Shown: positions 7,629 through 16,329 of the stretch, one piece after another
Layout of the letters: every line of letters begins with the position of its first letter
How positions within the stretch are numbered: the stretch's first letter is position 1
Assembly: GCA_028284385.1 (NCBI GenBank)
Contig: JANQRT010000026.1
Span: forward strand, 1 to 64,000
Source: Opitutaceae bacterium
GTDB lineage: Bacteria; Verrucomicrobiota; Verrucomicrobiia; Opitutales; Opitutaceae
Reading direction: 5' to 3'
Length of the DNA stretch: 64,000 bases
Notes under the pieces: generated by a model
Databases searched by the model: none
What the model was told of the DNA's origin: nothing
Seen by the model: only the letters and a program-made list of their open reading frames with translations
Position numbers and translations under genes: made by a program

Positions 7629-9545
7629 TTGATAAATAAAAGAGGGTGGATTTTAATCCGTTCTACGAAAACGATAGATATTACGCAACATACGATAAAA
7701 GAAACGGAAGCGGATAGCGAGGTAAGCAATTTTTTCCTGATTCGGTGGATGCTGAAGCTGTGTTGGCAGTTTCGACGACTTTTCGCTTTAGCAGCTCTTC
7801 TGCAGATCGGACTGACGCTATTCGCTATTTCCGGTTTGAATCTAGTTGGCCTTGGCATCGATTATCTTGGTTATGTCTCTGGCGCCCGAGAAAGCGCCCC
7901 CAACTGGCCGCTGGGTTGGGAGCCATCCGTAGCTTGGACTCCTATGCAGGTGATTCTCGCTTTGGCGGGCGGCTCTTTAATGTGCGCCCTCTTCAACGGA
8001 ATTCTCCATTTCGGTGCGGCTAGCTCGACCGCTAAACTGGTCCATGGCCTCCTGGCGCCACAGCTACAACGTCAGGTCTTCGCGAAACTTCAGGAAGGGT
8101 GTATGCGGTTTTACGCCAAGCATCCAAGCGGCACTATGATCAATCGAGCCACGGGCGATATACAAGCCGTACGTTCATTTGTGGACATGGCGCTGATGGA
8201 GGCAGTGACTCTGACTATTACGGTTACCATTTACGCCGTATTCATGTTTAGGATTCATGCTACCTTGGCGGCCGCCTGTCTGATTTTCGTTCCCATGATG
8301 GCTTATGGTTCGGTGATCTTTTCTAGAGTTACGAGACCCTTATTCATGGCTTATCGCGAATCGTTCGATCGCATGATTCTCTATCTTTCCGAAGCTATTC
8401 GGGGCGCCGAAGTGATTCGCGGTTTTTCTATAGAGGAGGAAGCGATTGGACGTATGCGAAAGATGAACACGGACATCTGGCATAAACAGTTGAGGATCTT
8501 TCGGAGTATCAGCGTGTTTGGTCCTTCGATCAACATGCTCTCCCATGCCAGCCTACTCGCCCTGTTGGTTTATGGCGGCTATCTCGTAATGCAGGGTTCA
8601 TTATCGCTGGGAGCCGGTTTCGTCGTATTTGCCGGACTGTTGCAGCAATTCTCGAATCGCATTTCCAATGTCGCCCAGATAGCCAACGCCATGCAGGAAA
8701 GTCTTACTGGAGCCAGGCGGCTTTACGGGCTGTTGGGTTCCGAATCATCGGTTCGCCAGCCCCTTCATCCCGTGAAACCTAAGCCTTTCATAGGAAGCGT
8801 TCGTTTCCAGAATGCTACGGTATCCTATACACCACGACGTGATGCCCTTTCTCAAGTCGATCTTGACGTTCATCCAGGCGAAGTCATCGCCCTGGCTGGG
8901 GAGACTGGAGCAGGGAAAAGCTCTCTCCTGAATTTGATTCCACGCCTCTATGATCCGGATTCCGGATACGTCTACATAAGCGGTGTGGATATTCGCGAGA
9001 TCGACTTGCAGACTTTGAGAAGGAATGTCGGGGTGGTATTCCAAGACGCGTTTATCTTCAGTCAGTCAATCGCCGATAACATCCGATTCGGGAATGCGGA
9101 CGCTTCTCTAGATCAAGTAAAGAAGGTCGCTCGCATCGCTTGCGCGGATTCCTTTATCGAGGAATTGGATGATGGCTACGACACTATCATTGGCGAAATG
9201 GGAGTGGATCTTTCGGGTGGTCAAAGACAGCGACTCAGTATCGCCCGCGCCCTTCTGCCAGACCCTAAAATCCTGCTTCTAGATGACCCAACGTCGGCGA
9301 TCGATCCTTCTACAGAGATGCGAATTCTCGAGGCTCTTCGCAGCGAACTAGGAGGGCGGACTACTTTCATAGTGGCCCATCGGATATCGACGCTGGCTCA
9401 AGCGGATCGCATCGTGGTCCTAGAAAAAGGACGTATTGCCCAGATGGGTACGCACACCACGCTTAGGAAGCTTTCCGGCTCTTACGCTTCCATGATAGAA
9501 GCTCAATTCGGAAGCGAATTGGAAAGCGAGGTGGCGACAGCATGA
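7629..9545 (+). CDS. ABC exporter half-transporter with degenerate catalytic site
   Basis: 638 aa: six-helix ABC_membrane domain (~50-345) followed by an ATPase domain. The 5' end is uncertain; TTG 7629 is the longest start and ATG 7749 is a later alternative just before the first membrane helix. Walker A GETGAGKSS, Q-loop VVFQDAFIF, signature LSGGQRQRLSIARALL and H-loop IVAHR are standard. Walker B reads LLLDDPTSAID, with Asp where the catalytic Glu normally sits. The next gene overlaps by 4 bp and supplies the partner. It resembles the MsbA/BmrCD/TM287-288 exporter class; the substrate is unknown. It could be co-transcribed with phnM. Confidence 0.88.
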   Translation: MINKRGWILIRSTKTIDITQHTIKETEADSEVSNFFLIRWMLKLCWQFRRLFALAALLQIGLTLFAISGLNLVGLGIDYLGYVSGARESAPNWPLGWEPSVAWTPMQVILALAGGSLMCALFNGILHFGAASSTAKLVHGLLAPQLQRQVFAKLQEGCMRFYAKHPSGTMINRATGDIQAVRSFVDMALMEAVTLTITVTIYAVFMFRIHATLAAACLIFVPMMAYGSVIFSRVTRPLFMAYRESFDRMILYLSEAIRGAEVIRGFSIEEEAIGRMRKMNTDIWHKQLRIFRSISVFGPSINMLSHASLLALLVYGGYLVMQGSLSLGAGFVVFAGLLQQFSNRISNVAQIANAMQESLTGARRLYGLLGSESSVRQPLHPVKPKPFIGSVRFQNATVSYTPRRDALSQVDLDVHPGEVIALAGETGAGKSSLLNLIPRLYDPDSGYVYISGVDIREIDLQTLRRNVGVVFQDAFIFSQSIADNIRFGNADASLDQVKKVARIACADSFIEELDDGYDTIIGEMGVDLSGGQRQRLSIARALLPDPKILLLDDPTSAIDPSTEMRILEALRSELGGRTTFIVAHRISTLAQADRIVVLEKGRIAQMGTHTTLRKLSGSYASMIEAQFGSELESEVATA

Positions 9546-11350
9546 GTTTGGCAAAAGCGGCCGGCATGCATGACGGGATCGGCTTGGGGGAAAAAGGCGA
9601 TCGACGGTTGGATCTCAAGATGATCTGGCGGATTTATCGCTATATGGATCCGTTTGCCAAGTTGCGCAACTGGTGCCTGGCCCTTTCCGGTCTTCGAGCC
9701 ATCTTACGACCCTTGCAGGGCGTGTTAATGGGGTTCATTATCAATGGGCCGATCACGAACGGCGACTTTCCTGGAATCGTATGGGGGGCCATCGCATTCC
9801 TGGGACTATCTTTTCTTGCCGAGGTGACTTTTCACTTTCGTATGAGAGCTTCCCAGGAGCTTGGAGAACGTGTGACGCAGGGGATGCGTAATGGCTTGTT
9901 CGAAAAGCTGCAGGAGTTTTCTCTTGGCTATTATACTAAGACGAAGGTTGGGAGCGTTCTCAGCCGCTATATTTCCGATATCGAACACACGCGGCGCGGC
10001 GTGCACACCATTTTCTTTTTCGGTTTGATGCTCGTCGGTCAAATGCTCGTCTCCAGCGTATTCATGATTATAAACAATCCGGCTCTGTTCTGCGCCGTGC
10101 TGATTGTCGCGCCTGGCATTTATGGGATAAATATCTACTTCCGCAGCCGACTTTCGCATTGGTCCCGCGAAACGCAGCGAAGCCAAAGCCGTCTTACCAG
10201 CAAAATCGCGGAAGCGGTGAACGGGATGAAGATTATTCAAAGCTTTGCCAGGGAAGGGCGGACGGCGGACGAGTATGAGCTTCTGACCATGCAGCATGCC
10301 GATAACAATCAGAATCTTGCTCGCAATACCGCTGTCTACTTGCCTCTTCTGGAATTCAATACGCAAGCCTTTCTGGCTTTGCTACTCGCGATTGGATCCT
10401 ATGGGGCTTTGACGGGGAGCTTCCAATCCGATGTGAGCGATTTCATCGCCTTCTTCTTCCTGGCCAACTACTTCTTCATGCCCATCCAGAATATCGGTCG
10501 CATCTATACTCAAGCCATGGCTTCAGCTGCAGGAGCCGAGAGAGTGTTCCAGCTTCTGGATACGAAACCAGACTGGCAGGAAAGCGATGATCTCGTTAGG
10601 CTCCCTTCGCTTTCAGGCGTGATCGAGGCGGATGGGCTGGATTTCCATTACATTGACGGAAAATCCGTCCTTAAAAATATAGGGTTTCGTATCGAGCCTG
10701 GGGAGACGGTCGCCTTGGTTGGGCACACTGGTTCGGGCAAGACGACGCTGGCGAATTTGATAAGCAAGCATTATCTTCCCTGCAGTGGAACATTGAAGAT
10801 CGATGGCGTATCGATAGATCAACTTCATGGGCCGTCGTTGAGAAGGCACTACGGAATTGTTACCCAACACGCCTTTCTTTTCGAAGGGTCGGTTATGGAT
10901 AACATTCTTCTTGGCACTCCCGGTTCAACCGTATCCCAAGCTCAAGAGGCGATCGATTCGCTAGATTGTCGCGACCTGCTGGAAGCCCTGCCAGAAGGTC
11001 TCGAAACGCTAGTCGGAGAGAATGGCAAGAGCCTTTCCAATGGCCAACGTCAGCTAGTGTGTTTCGCTCGAGCTATGTTGCGCGATCCGCGTATCCTGAT
11101 TTTGGATGAGGCCACCAGTTCTGTTGACGCTATGACCGAAGCTCGCTTGCAGACCGCTTTGTCGCTACTCGTCGCTAATCGCACGAGTCTGATCATCGCT
11201 CATCGGCTTAGTGTCGCTCGCCAGGTCGATCGCATTTTCGTGATGGACAAAGGTCAACTCGTTGAGTCGGGTTCCCATGAAGTCCTTATTCGGCGCAATC
11301 AAGTTTACTCCCGGCTCTATCGAGAATTTTCAGAAGGCATTGTGAGCTGA
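9542..11350 (+). CDS. ABC exporter half-transporter, partner of the preceding gene
   Basis: 602 aa with a six-helix ABC_membrane domain (~35-335) and a C-terminal ATPase. Walker A GHTGSGKTT, Walker B ILILDEATSSVD (catalytic Glu present) and IIAHRLS are normal. The signature reads LSNGQ instead of LSGGQ. In a heterodimer its LSNGQ would face the degenerate Walker B (DD) of the upstream protein, while the consensus LSGGQ of that protein faces this Walker B (DE). That gives one inactive and one active ATP site. The ATGA overlap supports co-translation. Confidence 0.9.
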   Translation: MSLAKAAGMHDGIGLGEKGDRRLDLKMIWRIYRYMDPFAKLRNWCLALSGLRAILRPLQGVLMGFIINGPITNGDFPGIVWGAIAFLGLSFLAEVTFHFRMRASQELGERVTQGMRNGLFEKLQEFSLGYYTKTKVGSVLSRYISDIEHTRRGVHTIFFFGLMLVGQMLVSSVFMIINNPALFCAVLIVAPGIYGINIYFRSRLSHWSRETQRSQSRLTSKIAEAVNGMKIIQSFAREGRTADEYELLTMQHADNNQNLARNTAVYLPLLEFNTQAFLALLLAIGSYGALTGSFQSDVSDFIAFFFLANYFFMPIQNIGRIYTQAMASAAGAERVFQLLDTKPDWQESDDLVRLPSLSGVIEADGLDFHYIDGKSVLKNIGFRIEPGETVALVGHTGSGKTTLANLISKHYLPCSGTLKIDGVSIDQLHGPSLRRHYGIVTQHAFLFEGSVMDNILLGTPGSTVSQAQEAIDSLDCRDLLEALPEGLETLVGENGKSLSNGQRQLVCFARAMLRDPRILILDEATSSVDAMTEARLQTALSLLVANRTSLIIAHRLSVARQVDRIFVMDKGQLVESGSHEVLIRRNQVYSRLYREFSEGIVS

Positions 11351-11482
11351 CAGTCTCCCGTCATATCTGCTAGGTGAAGAGAATTGGAGTTGAGTGGTTT
11401 AGTGGACTTCCGATTTGGCAAGCGGGCAGCGTCAGACAAGGGTGGGTTGGGTTTCCACTTTACGCGACAGCTTTCAAATGAT

Positions 11483-13156
11483 CTATGCGATAGCGATCAA
11501 ATAAACGACTAGGACGGTTGCCACTGCGATAAGACATGCAGTGGTGAATCCTAGAATATCAGTGCGATAGCGGCGCCAGCTGAAAACTCGATGCAGTTTT
11601 CGCAGATCGACTAGGATCAAACCATCCTCGACATCCTTTCCATGCTGGGTCTGATCATGATCCAAGGCTCCCGTCAGCTTGATTTCGATTCCCTTCTCAT
11701 GAAGCCTTGATTCCTGTCCGATTGGCGTATCCAGGAGCGTATAAAAGGCGTCCAGTTTTTTCTGAGGTTCGCGCTTGGTGAGAAGGCTTACGATAATCAT
11801 CACGGCAAGTCCGATCGGAATGTAGGTGGCAACTTGATACGGAAAACTCCAGCCCAAGTAGGCTTGCGTGTAAATCCCTACCATCGCCATTATGATGGCG
11901 CTGGCAAAGGCGCCGTATCGATTGGCTCCTGGCCATATGATGCCAATCCAAAATGCGAATCCCATGTAGGCGGTAACCTTCCAAGCCTCCTTGATTCCAG
12001 CTATTACGCTTGGGAATCCATAGGCGAACAGCAGTCCGCCAGCCACCACTCCGATGCTCGCCCAACGTCCGACCAGCAGCAATTCCTTATCCGAGGCCTC
12101 GGGTCTGAGATAGGGTTTGTAAAGGTTGTTGGTGAACAACGCCGATGCGTGAACCATAAACGCATCGCATGTCGACATGACCGCGGCTAGCATGGCAGCC
12201 AGCATTAACCCTACTAGCCCCACTGGCAGGAGTTCTCGAGAAGCGATTCCGAAAGTCAGCTCGCGATCGCCACCTATTAATTCCGGAAACAGAAAGGCCG
12301 CGAAAATGCCGATGAAGGCCCAGCCTGCGGTGGCGAAGCGCTTGAGGAAATTCCCGTAGGTCCAGCCAGAGCGGCAGGCTAGCTCCGTTTTTCCTGATCC
12401 CCCAATAGCCATGTGATGAGGCAGAACGACAACGCCGATCAAGCCATTGATCACCGCCATAACGATGAAAAAGAAAGTGACTTCGCTTGGGGCGACGAGA
12501 CTAAACATGTGTTCCGGTAGGCCCTCCTTTATTGCGGAAAGCCCTCCTGCAGCGTGCAGGGCATAGGGGACCAGTATGAAGGATAAAATCAGAATCAGAA
12601 TCCCCTGTATTAAATCTGTAAATACAGCGGCGATGATGCCTCCAGCTAGACCGTAAGTGAGGAAAAGGGCTGTGCAGACGATGATGATCAGTTCCTCGTT
12701 GAGAGTGCCGCCAGTCAAGCCCTCCACTGTAATGGCAGTGCCTTTTAGCATGACTCCCATGTTCATGCTAAAGTAAAGCAACGCTACGCAGCTATAAAGG
12801 ATCGCCATCTTATTGCCATAGCGTTCCTCGAAAAAATCGGCCATCGTTATATAGCGAAGCCGTCGATAGATGGGAGCGATGATCCAATAGAATGGCGTGG
12901 CGAACATGTAGATCCATTGATACCAGATGCCTGCCAGGCCATTCGTATAAGCCGCCCCGGATACGGAAACCGGCTGATCAGTGTGAGTGCCTACGCCAAA
13001 GGCCTGGGCGATCATCATGACTTTGCCGAAACGGCGTCCGCCCATGAAGAAGTCGCCGGCGGATTTGATTTTCCTCATGGTCCACACGCCAAGCCAAGTG
13101 ATGACGATGAAATAAAGACCTAAGGAAAGCCAGTCCCAGATGGAGATTCCCAGCAT
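11483..13156 (-). CDS. Sodium:solute symporter (SSS family)
   Basis: 557 aa, about 13 hydrophobic segments, inner membrane. N-terminal 'IKSAGDFFMGGRRFGK' and 'QAFGVGTHTDQPVSVSGAAYTNGLAGIWYQW' are SSS signatures; the later 'FMVHASALFTNNLYKPYL' segment matches sodium/sugar or sodium/organic-acid carriers. A hydrophilic loop (~465-530) precedes the last helix. It lies 23 bp downstream of the GH2 glycosidase gene on the same strand, so it probably imports the product of that enzyme. The transported sugar or acid cannot be named from sequence. Confidence 0.88.
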   Translation of the reverse strand: MLGISIWDWLSLGLYFIVITWLGVWTMRKIKSAGDFFMGGRRFGKVMMIAQAFGVGTHTDQPVSVSGAAYTNGLAGIWYQWIYMFATPFYWIIAPIYRRLRYITMADFFEERYGNKMAILYSCVALLYFSMNMGVMLKGTAITVEGLTGGTLNEELIIIVCTALFLTYGLAGGIIAAVFTDLIQGILILILSFILVPYALHAAGGLSAIKEGLPEHMFSLVAPSEVTFFFIVMAVINGLIGVVVLPHHMAIGGSGKTELACRSGWTYGNFLKRFATAGWAFIGIFAAFLFPELIGGDRELTFGIASRELLPVGLVGLMLAAMLAAVMSTCDAFMVHASALFTNNLYKPYLRPEASDKELLLVGRWASIGVVAGGLLFAYGFPSVIAGIKEAWKVTAYMGFAFWIGIIWPGANRYGAFASAIIMAMVGIYTQAYLGWSFPYQVATYIPIGLAVMIIVSLLTKREPQKKLDAFYTLLDTPIGQESRLHEKGIEIKLTGALDHDQTQHGKDVEDGLILVDLRKLHRVFSWRRYRTDILGFTTACLIAVATVLVVYLIAIA

Positions 13157-13179
13157 TTATTGTCGGGGTATCAGACTCA

Positions 13180-15024
13180 TTACAAAGACTTGTAGTTCGA
13201 TTCCGGTGACGATGCCATTTTCGTTTCCTGCTCTAGCCGATCGTAGAAGCTCTGCAGCACATGGTAGGCAAGTTTCGGTTTTCCGTCCTGGGAGAGGATG
13301 CCTTTTCGATTCCATGTGTCTTGGATTATCGGCAGATTGCGCCTTGGAGAACGAAAGTCGATTAAAATCCAGGGCGACATGCCGCGCCATGAGGGAATTC
13401 GATTAAGCATGGCTATTTGCTGTCTATACACTTCCGCCTGATAGTCTTCAGTCCAGACTTCGGATACATGCCCCCTTTTTCCGGCCAAGGCTCCGGCGCC
13501 GAATTCGCTGACAAAGAAAGGCTTATCGGATGGTAGATCCCATTCCAGTTTTGCGCAGTCCTCGGGTTGCCCATTGTACCAGCCAAGATATTGATTGCAG
13601 CTGATGATGTCTACCTCTTTGCAAAACGGATCCGATATCTGGATACGATCTCCATTTTGAGTGGCATCGCATTCCAAAGCGGCGCTGATCAGTCTGGATT
13701 GGTCGATAGTCAGCACCGATTCCTTTAGCTTGCAAAGGAACTCGAATCGAGCCGAAGTATTCGGCGTCTCGTTGGCCAGCGACCAAATGATGACGCTCGC
13801 TCGATTCTTGTCGCGATGTACGAGGGTTCTCATTTGGCTTTGAGCCTGCTGAAAAGCTACCTCATTCTCGAAGTCGATTCCCCAATACACCGGAATTTCC
13901 TCCCATACCAGGATACCGCGCTCATCCGCCAGTTGTGGCAGGTTTTCATTGTGCGGGTAGTGAGCTAGGCGGACGAAATTCGTGTTCACGTTTTCCGCCA
14001 TCTCAAGCAGTCCTTGAGCGTCGTCTCGAGAATGGGCTCGTCGTCTTTCAGGGCCGATCTCTTCATGGATGGCGATGCCTCTAAGGAACAGCGATTCGCC
14101 GTTCAGGAGAACCTCGGCATCGCTAGTGGCGATTGAGCGAAAGCCTATTCTATCGATTATGCTATCCGAATCGCACGTGATGGCAACTTCGTATAGTTTG
14201 GGGCTGTCGGTGGACCATCTCGTAATGTCGTTGGCTGGCAAGGCTATACGGCAACGTCCTTGCGTATCCGTGATTCCCGTATGTTTGAGGTCTATTTCGG
14301 GTAAGCTGACTTCCACCTGCGCTCCAGCCAGAGGAGAATCGAGCTGTACGTATCCAGAAATCTGATCGCTGTTATCTGGATCAAGTTGTATGTAGTAGTC
14401 GTATACAAAATTCGTCGGCGTTTCGATGAGATGGACATCGCGCGTGATGCCGCCATAGTTCCACCAGTCAGTGGTGAAATTCGGCACTCGATCCTTTTCG
14501 CGGCGGTTTTCGACTCGAGCTACCAGACTATTGTTCTCCGGCTGAACGAGATCCGTGATCTCGAACTCGAACGGATCAAAACCTCCCAGGTGGGAGCCCA
14601 GCTTCTGCCCATTTAAGTAAACATCCGCTCGGTAATTAGCGGCTTCGAACCGAGCGAATAGTCGTCTACCTTCCTTAAGGCGATAGTCGAAGCGCTTGCG
14701 ATACCACACGGTTCCCTCGAAGTATTCAAGGCGAGGATCCTGGTGGTTCCAATCCCCGGGAACTTTCAGCGTGGCTGCGGTATCGAAGTCGTACTCCGTT
14801 CTCTCCTGCGGCGTTTTTTCAGGAAAATCCTTGAAGAAGGCGCAATTGGGAGGCGATTCGTATTCGTCGAATGGTTCCCAGTTTCGATGTTGGCGAAATC
14901 CGGTATCGTAAGGGTCGATGATGAAATTCCAGCGCCCATTTAGCGACTTGCGCCGTCGCCCGTAGGGATTTTGCATAACGGGCGATCTGTCGATATCGAG
15001 TTCGTCATTCACGAATGGCTCCAT
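13180..15024 (-). CDS. Glycoside hydrolase family 2 (beta-glucuronidase/galactosidase-like)
   Basis: 614 aa, the size of beta-glucuronidases. A jelly-roll sugar-binding domain (~20-195), an Ig-like domain (~200-300) and a TIM barrel follow in order. Catalytic residues are visible: acid/base Glu in IIWSLANETPN and nucleophile Glu in FFVSEFGAGA. 'RGIAIHEEIG' and 'FVRLAHYPHNENLPQLADERGILVWEEIPVYW' are GH2 landmarks, and 'GVWYRKRF'-like text occurs early. No signal peptide is evident, so it may be cytoplasmic and act on an imported disaccharide. It is divergent from a LacI regulator and co-directional with a symporter. beta-Glucuronidase is the closest guess, but beta-galactosidase or a related activity is not excluded. 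Confidence 0.88.
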   Translation of the reverse strand: MEPFVNDELDIDRSPVMQNPYGRRRKSLNGRWNFIIDPYDTGFRQHRNWEPFDEYESPPNCAFFKDFPEKTPQERTEYDFDTAATLKVPGDWNHQDPRLEYFEGTVWYRKRFDYRLKEGRRLFARFEAANYRADVYLNGQKLGSHLGGFDPFEFEITDLVQPENNSLVARVENRREKDRVPNFTTDWWNYGGITRDVHLIETPTNFVYDYYIQLDPDNSDQISGYVQLDSPLAGAQVEVSLPEIDLKHTGITDTQGRCRIALPANDITRWSTDSPKLYEVAITCDSDSIIDRIGFRSIATSDAEVLLNGESLFLRGIAIHEEIGPERRRAHSRDDAQGLLEMAENVNTNFVRLAHYPHNENLPQLADERGILVWEEIPVYWGIDFENEVAFQQAQSQMRTLVHRDKNRASVIIWSLANETPNTSARFEFLCKLKESVLTIDQSRLISAALECDATQNGDRIQISDPFCKEVDIISCNQYLGWYNGQPEDCAKLEWDLPSDKPFFVSEFGAGALAGKRGHVSEVWTEDYQAEVYRQQIAMLNRIPSWRGMSPWILIDFRSPRRNLPIIQDTWNRKGILSQDGKPKLAYHVLQSFYDRLEQETKMASSPESNYKSL

Positions 15025-15114
15025 CGTAATTTTAAAGAGGTAAAGATAGCTACGGTAACAACTACGGAGATAGAAGATCGGTTTGCAGCTTTGTTATTAT
15101 TCTAGATCCTAGTC

Positions 15115-15180
15115 TTGTCTGAACGTCAATTACAGTATAACTGTTGAGCTGAAATGGCGATAGCGTCTTAAGAACGCTAT
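15115..15180 (+). promoter_or_regulatory. Candidate LacI promoter/operator in the GH2-lacI intergenic gap
   Basis: TTGTCT (15115-15120) and TATAAC (15136-15141), 15 bp apart, could be a sub-optimal promoter for the downstream lacI-type gene. ACAGT-ATA-ACTGT (15132-15144) is a small palindrome over the -10. ATAGCGT (15160-15166) and ACGCTAT (15174-15180) form a perfect 7-bp inverted repeat around CTTAAGA. These are the best operator candidates for the adjacent regulator, which would then control both itself and the divergent GH2-symporter pair. No binding evidence exists in the sequence beyond symmetry and position. Confidence 0.4.
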
Positions 15181-15200
15181 GCACCAGTCCCCTCAGTAAC

Positions 15201-16235
15201 ATGAAACCCCGAGTTACTCTTCGACAAATCGCCGCCAAGAGCGGCTATCATTTCAGCACGGTGTCGTTGGCTCTCAAAGGGCATTCCAGTATCCCGCAAT
15301 CCACCCGTCGGAAGATCAAGAAGGTGGCCGACGCGATGGGCTACACGCCGGATCCTGTTCTTTCCGCTCTCGCTTCCTATCGGCAGCAACGCCGTCCCCC
15401 GGAATACGCAGGCACCATCGTTTGGCTGTCAAACTACAATTCGGAATATCATTGGAAAAAGATCCCCCTGTTCAAGGAGTACTACCGAGGGGCCAGCGAA
15501 GAAGCTCGACGCCTGGGCTACAAAATAGAGGAGTTCTCGCTAACAGACGAAGGCATGAGTCCTAAAGCGGCGGCTCGCATACTATCGGTCCGCAATGTAG
15601 CCGGAATTTTGATACCTCCTCAAGAGAAGCCACACGAGCGAATTGAATTGGATTGGAGCGACTTCTCGGTCGTTACATTTGGATACACGCTTGAGCATCC
15701 GCGCTTTCATATGGTATCCAATCATCACTATCGCATTATGACCAATTTGCTGCATGAGCTGCACGATATTGGCTATCGCAGGAGCGGGTTCGTTTTGCTC
15801 AGGCGTTCCTCGGAGCGAGTAGAGAACAAATGGATTTCCGCCTATCTTGGAGAAACCTACGAACGCTACGGCGAGATCCTCGTCCCGCCGCTTTTGCTGG
15901 ACGATTGGGATCCTAGAAAATTCGATAAGTGGTTTAAGAAATTCAAGCCTGACGTATTGGTAAATGGAGTGCGGCAGCTACCCGAATTGCCGAAGCATTT
16001 GAAGAAACTGGGCTTGAGAGTCCCGGAGGATGTTGGATTGGCGGATCACAACTTAAGTGATGAAGGTGATGAGGTCGCGGGAATGCGCCAGAATGCCGTG
16101 CTTATCGGAAGAGCTGCCTTGGGTGTACTAGTAGGATTAATACATAGAAACGAGAAAGGCATTCCAGAGTCGCCTTTAACGACACTCGTAGAAGGCTTTT
16201 GGTATCGCGGCCCTACCGTGAGACGGGAGGACTAG
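15201..16235 (+). CDS. LacI-family transcriptional regulator (copy 1)
   Basis: 344 aa. The N-terminal HTH reads TLRQIAAKSGYHFSTVSLAL, followed by the hinge helix region 'YTPDPVLSALASYR'. A periplasmic-binding-type effector domain follows (~65-340) with 'GILIPPQEKP', 'MVSNHHYRIM' and 'GLRVPEDVGLADHNL'. It is divergent from the GH2 gene, so local control by a sugar is likely. It is a paralogue of the LacI protein at 19137-20240: most blocks align across the whole length, including IPPQEKP and HMVSNH. Confidence 0.92.
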   Translation: MKPRVTLRQIAAKSGYHFSTVSLALKGHSSIPQSTRRKIKKVADAMGYTPDPVLSALASYRQQRRPPEYAGTIVWLSNYNSEYHWKKIPLFKEYYRGASEEARRLGYKIEEFSLTDEGMSPKAAARILSVRNVAGILIPPQEKPHERIELDWSDFSVVTFGYTLEHPRFHMVSNHHYRIMTNLLHELHDIGYRRSGFVLLRRSSERVENKWISAYLGETYERYGEILVPPLLLDDWDPRKFDKWFKKFKPDVLVNGVRQLPELPKHLKKLGLRVPEDVGLADHNLSDEGDEVAGMRQNAVLIGRAALGVLVGLIHRNEKGIPESPLTTLVEGFWYRGPTVRRED

Positions 16236-16245
16236 GAGCTAAAAC

Positions 16246-16294
16246 GATAGCGGCTAGCGTCGCTAGCCACATAAAACCAGTATGGCTAGCTACC
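16246..16294. repeat. Dispersed hairpin repeat between convergent genes
   Basis: GGCTAGC (16252-16258) and GCTAGCC (16262-16268) form a perfect stem with a 3-nt loop. The element starts GATAGCGG and ends GGCTAGCTACC, a degenerate version of the GGTAGCG...CGCTACC elements at 23994-24061 and 34438-34502. It lies between the 3' ends of the LacI gene and the anion transporter, where it could also act as a two-way terminator. Confidence 0.6.
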
Positions 16295-16329
16295 TCTGGA
16301 CCATTTAGGGTTTAAGTGATCTATTTCAA

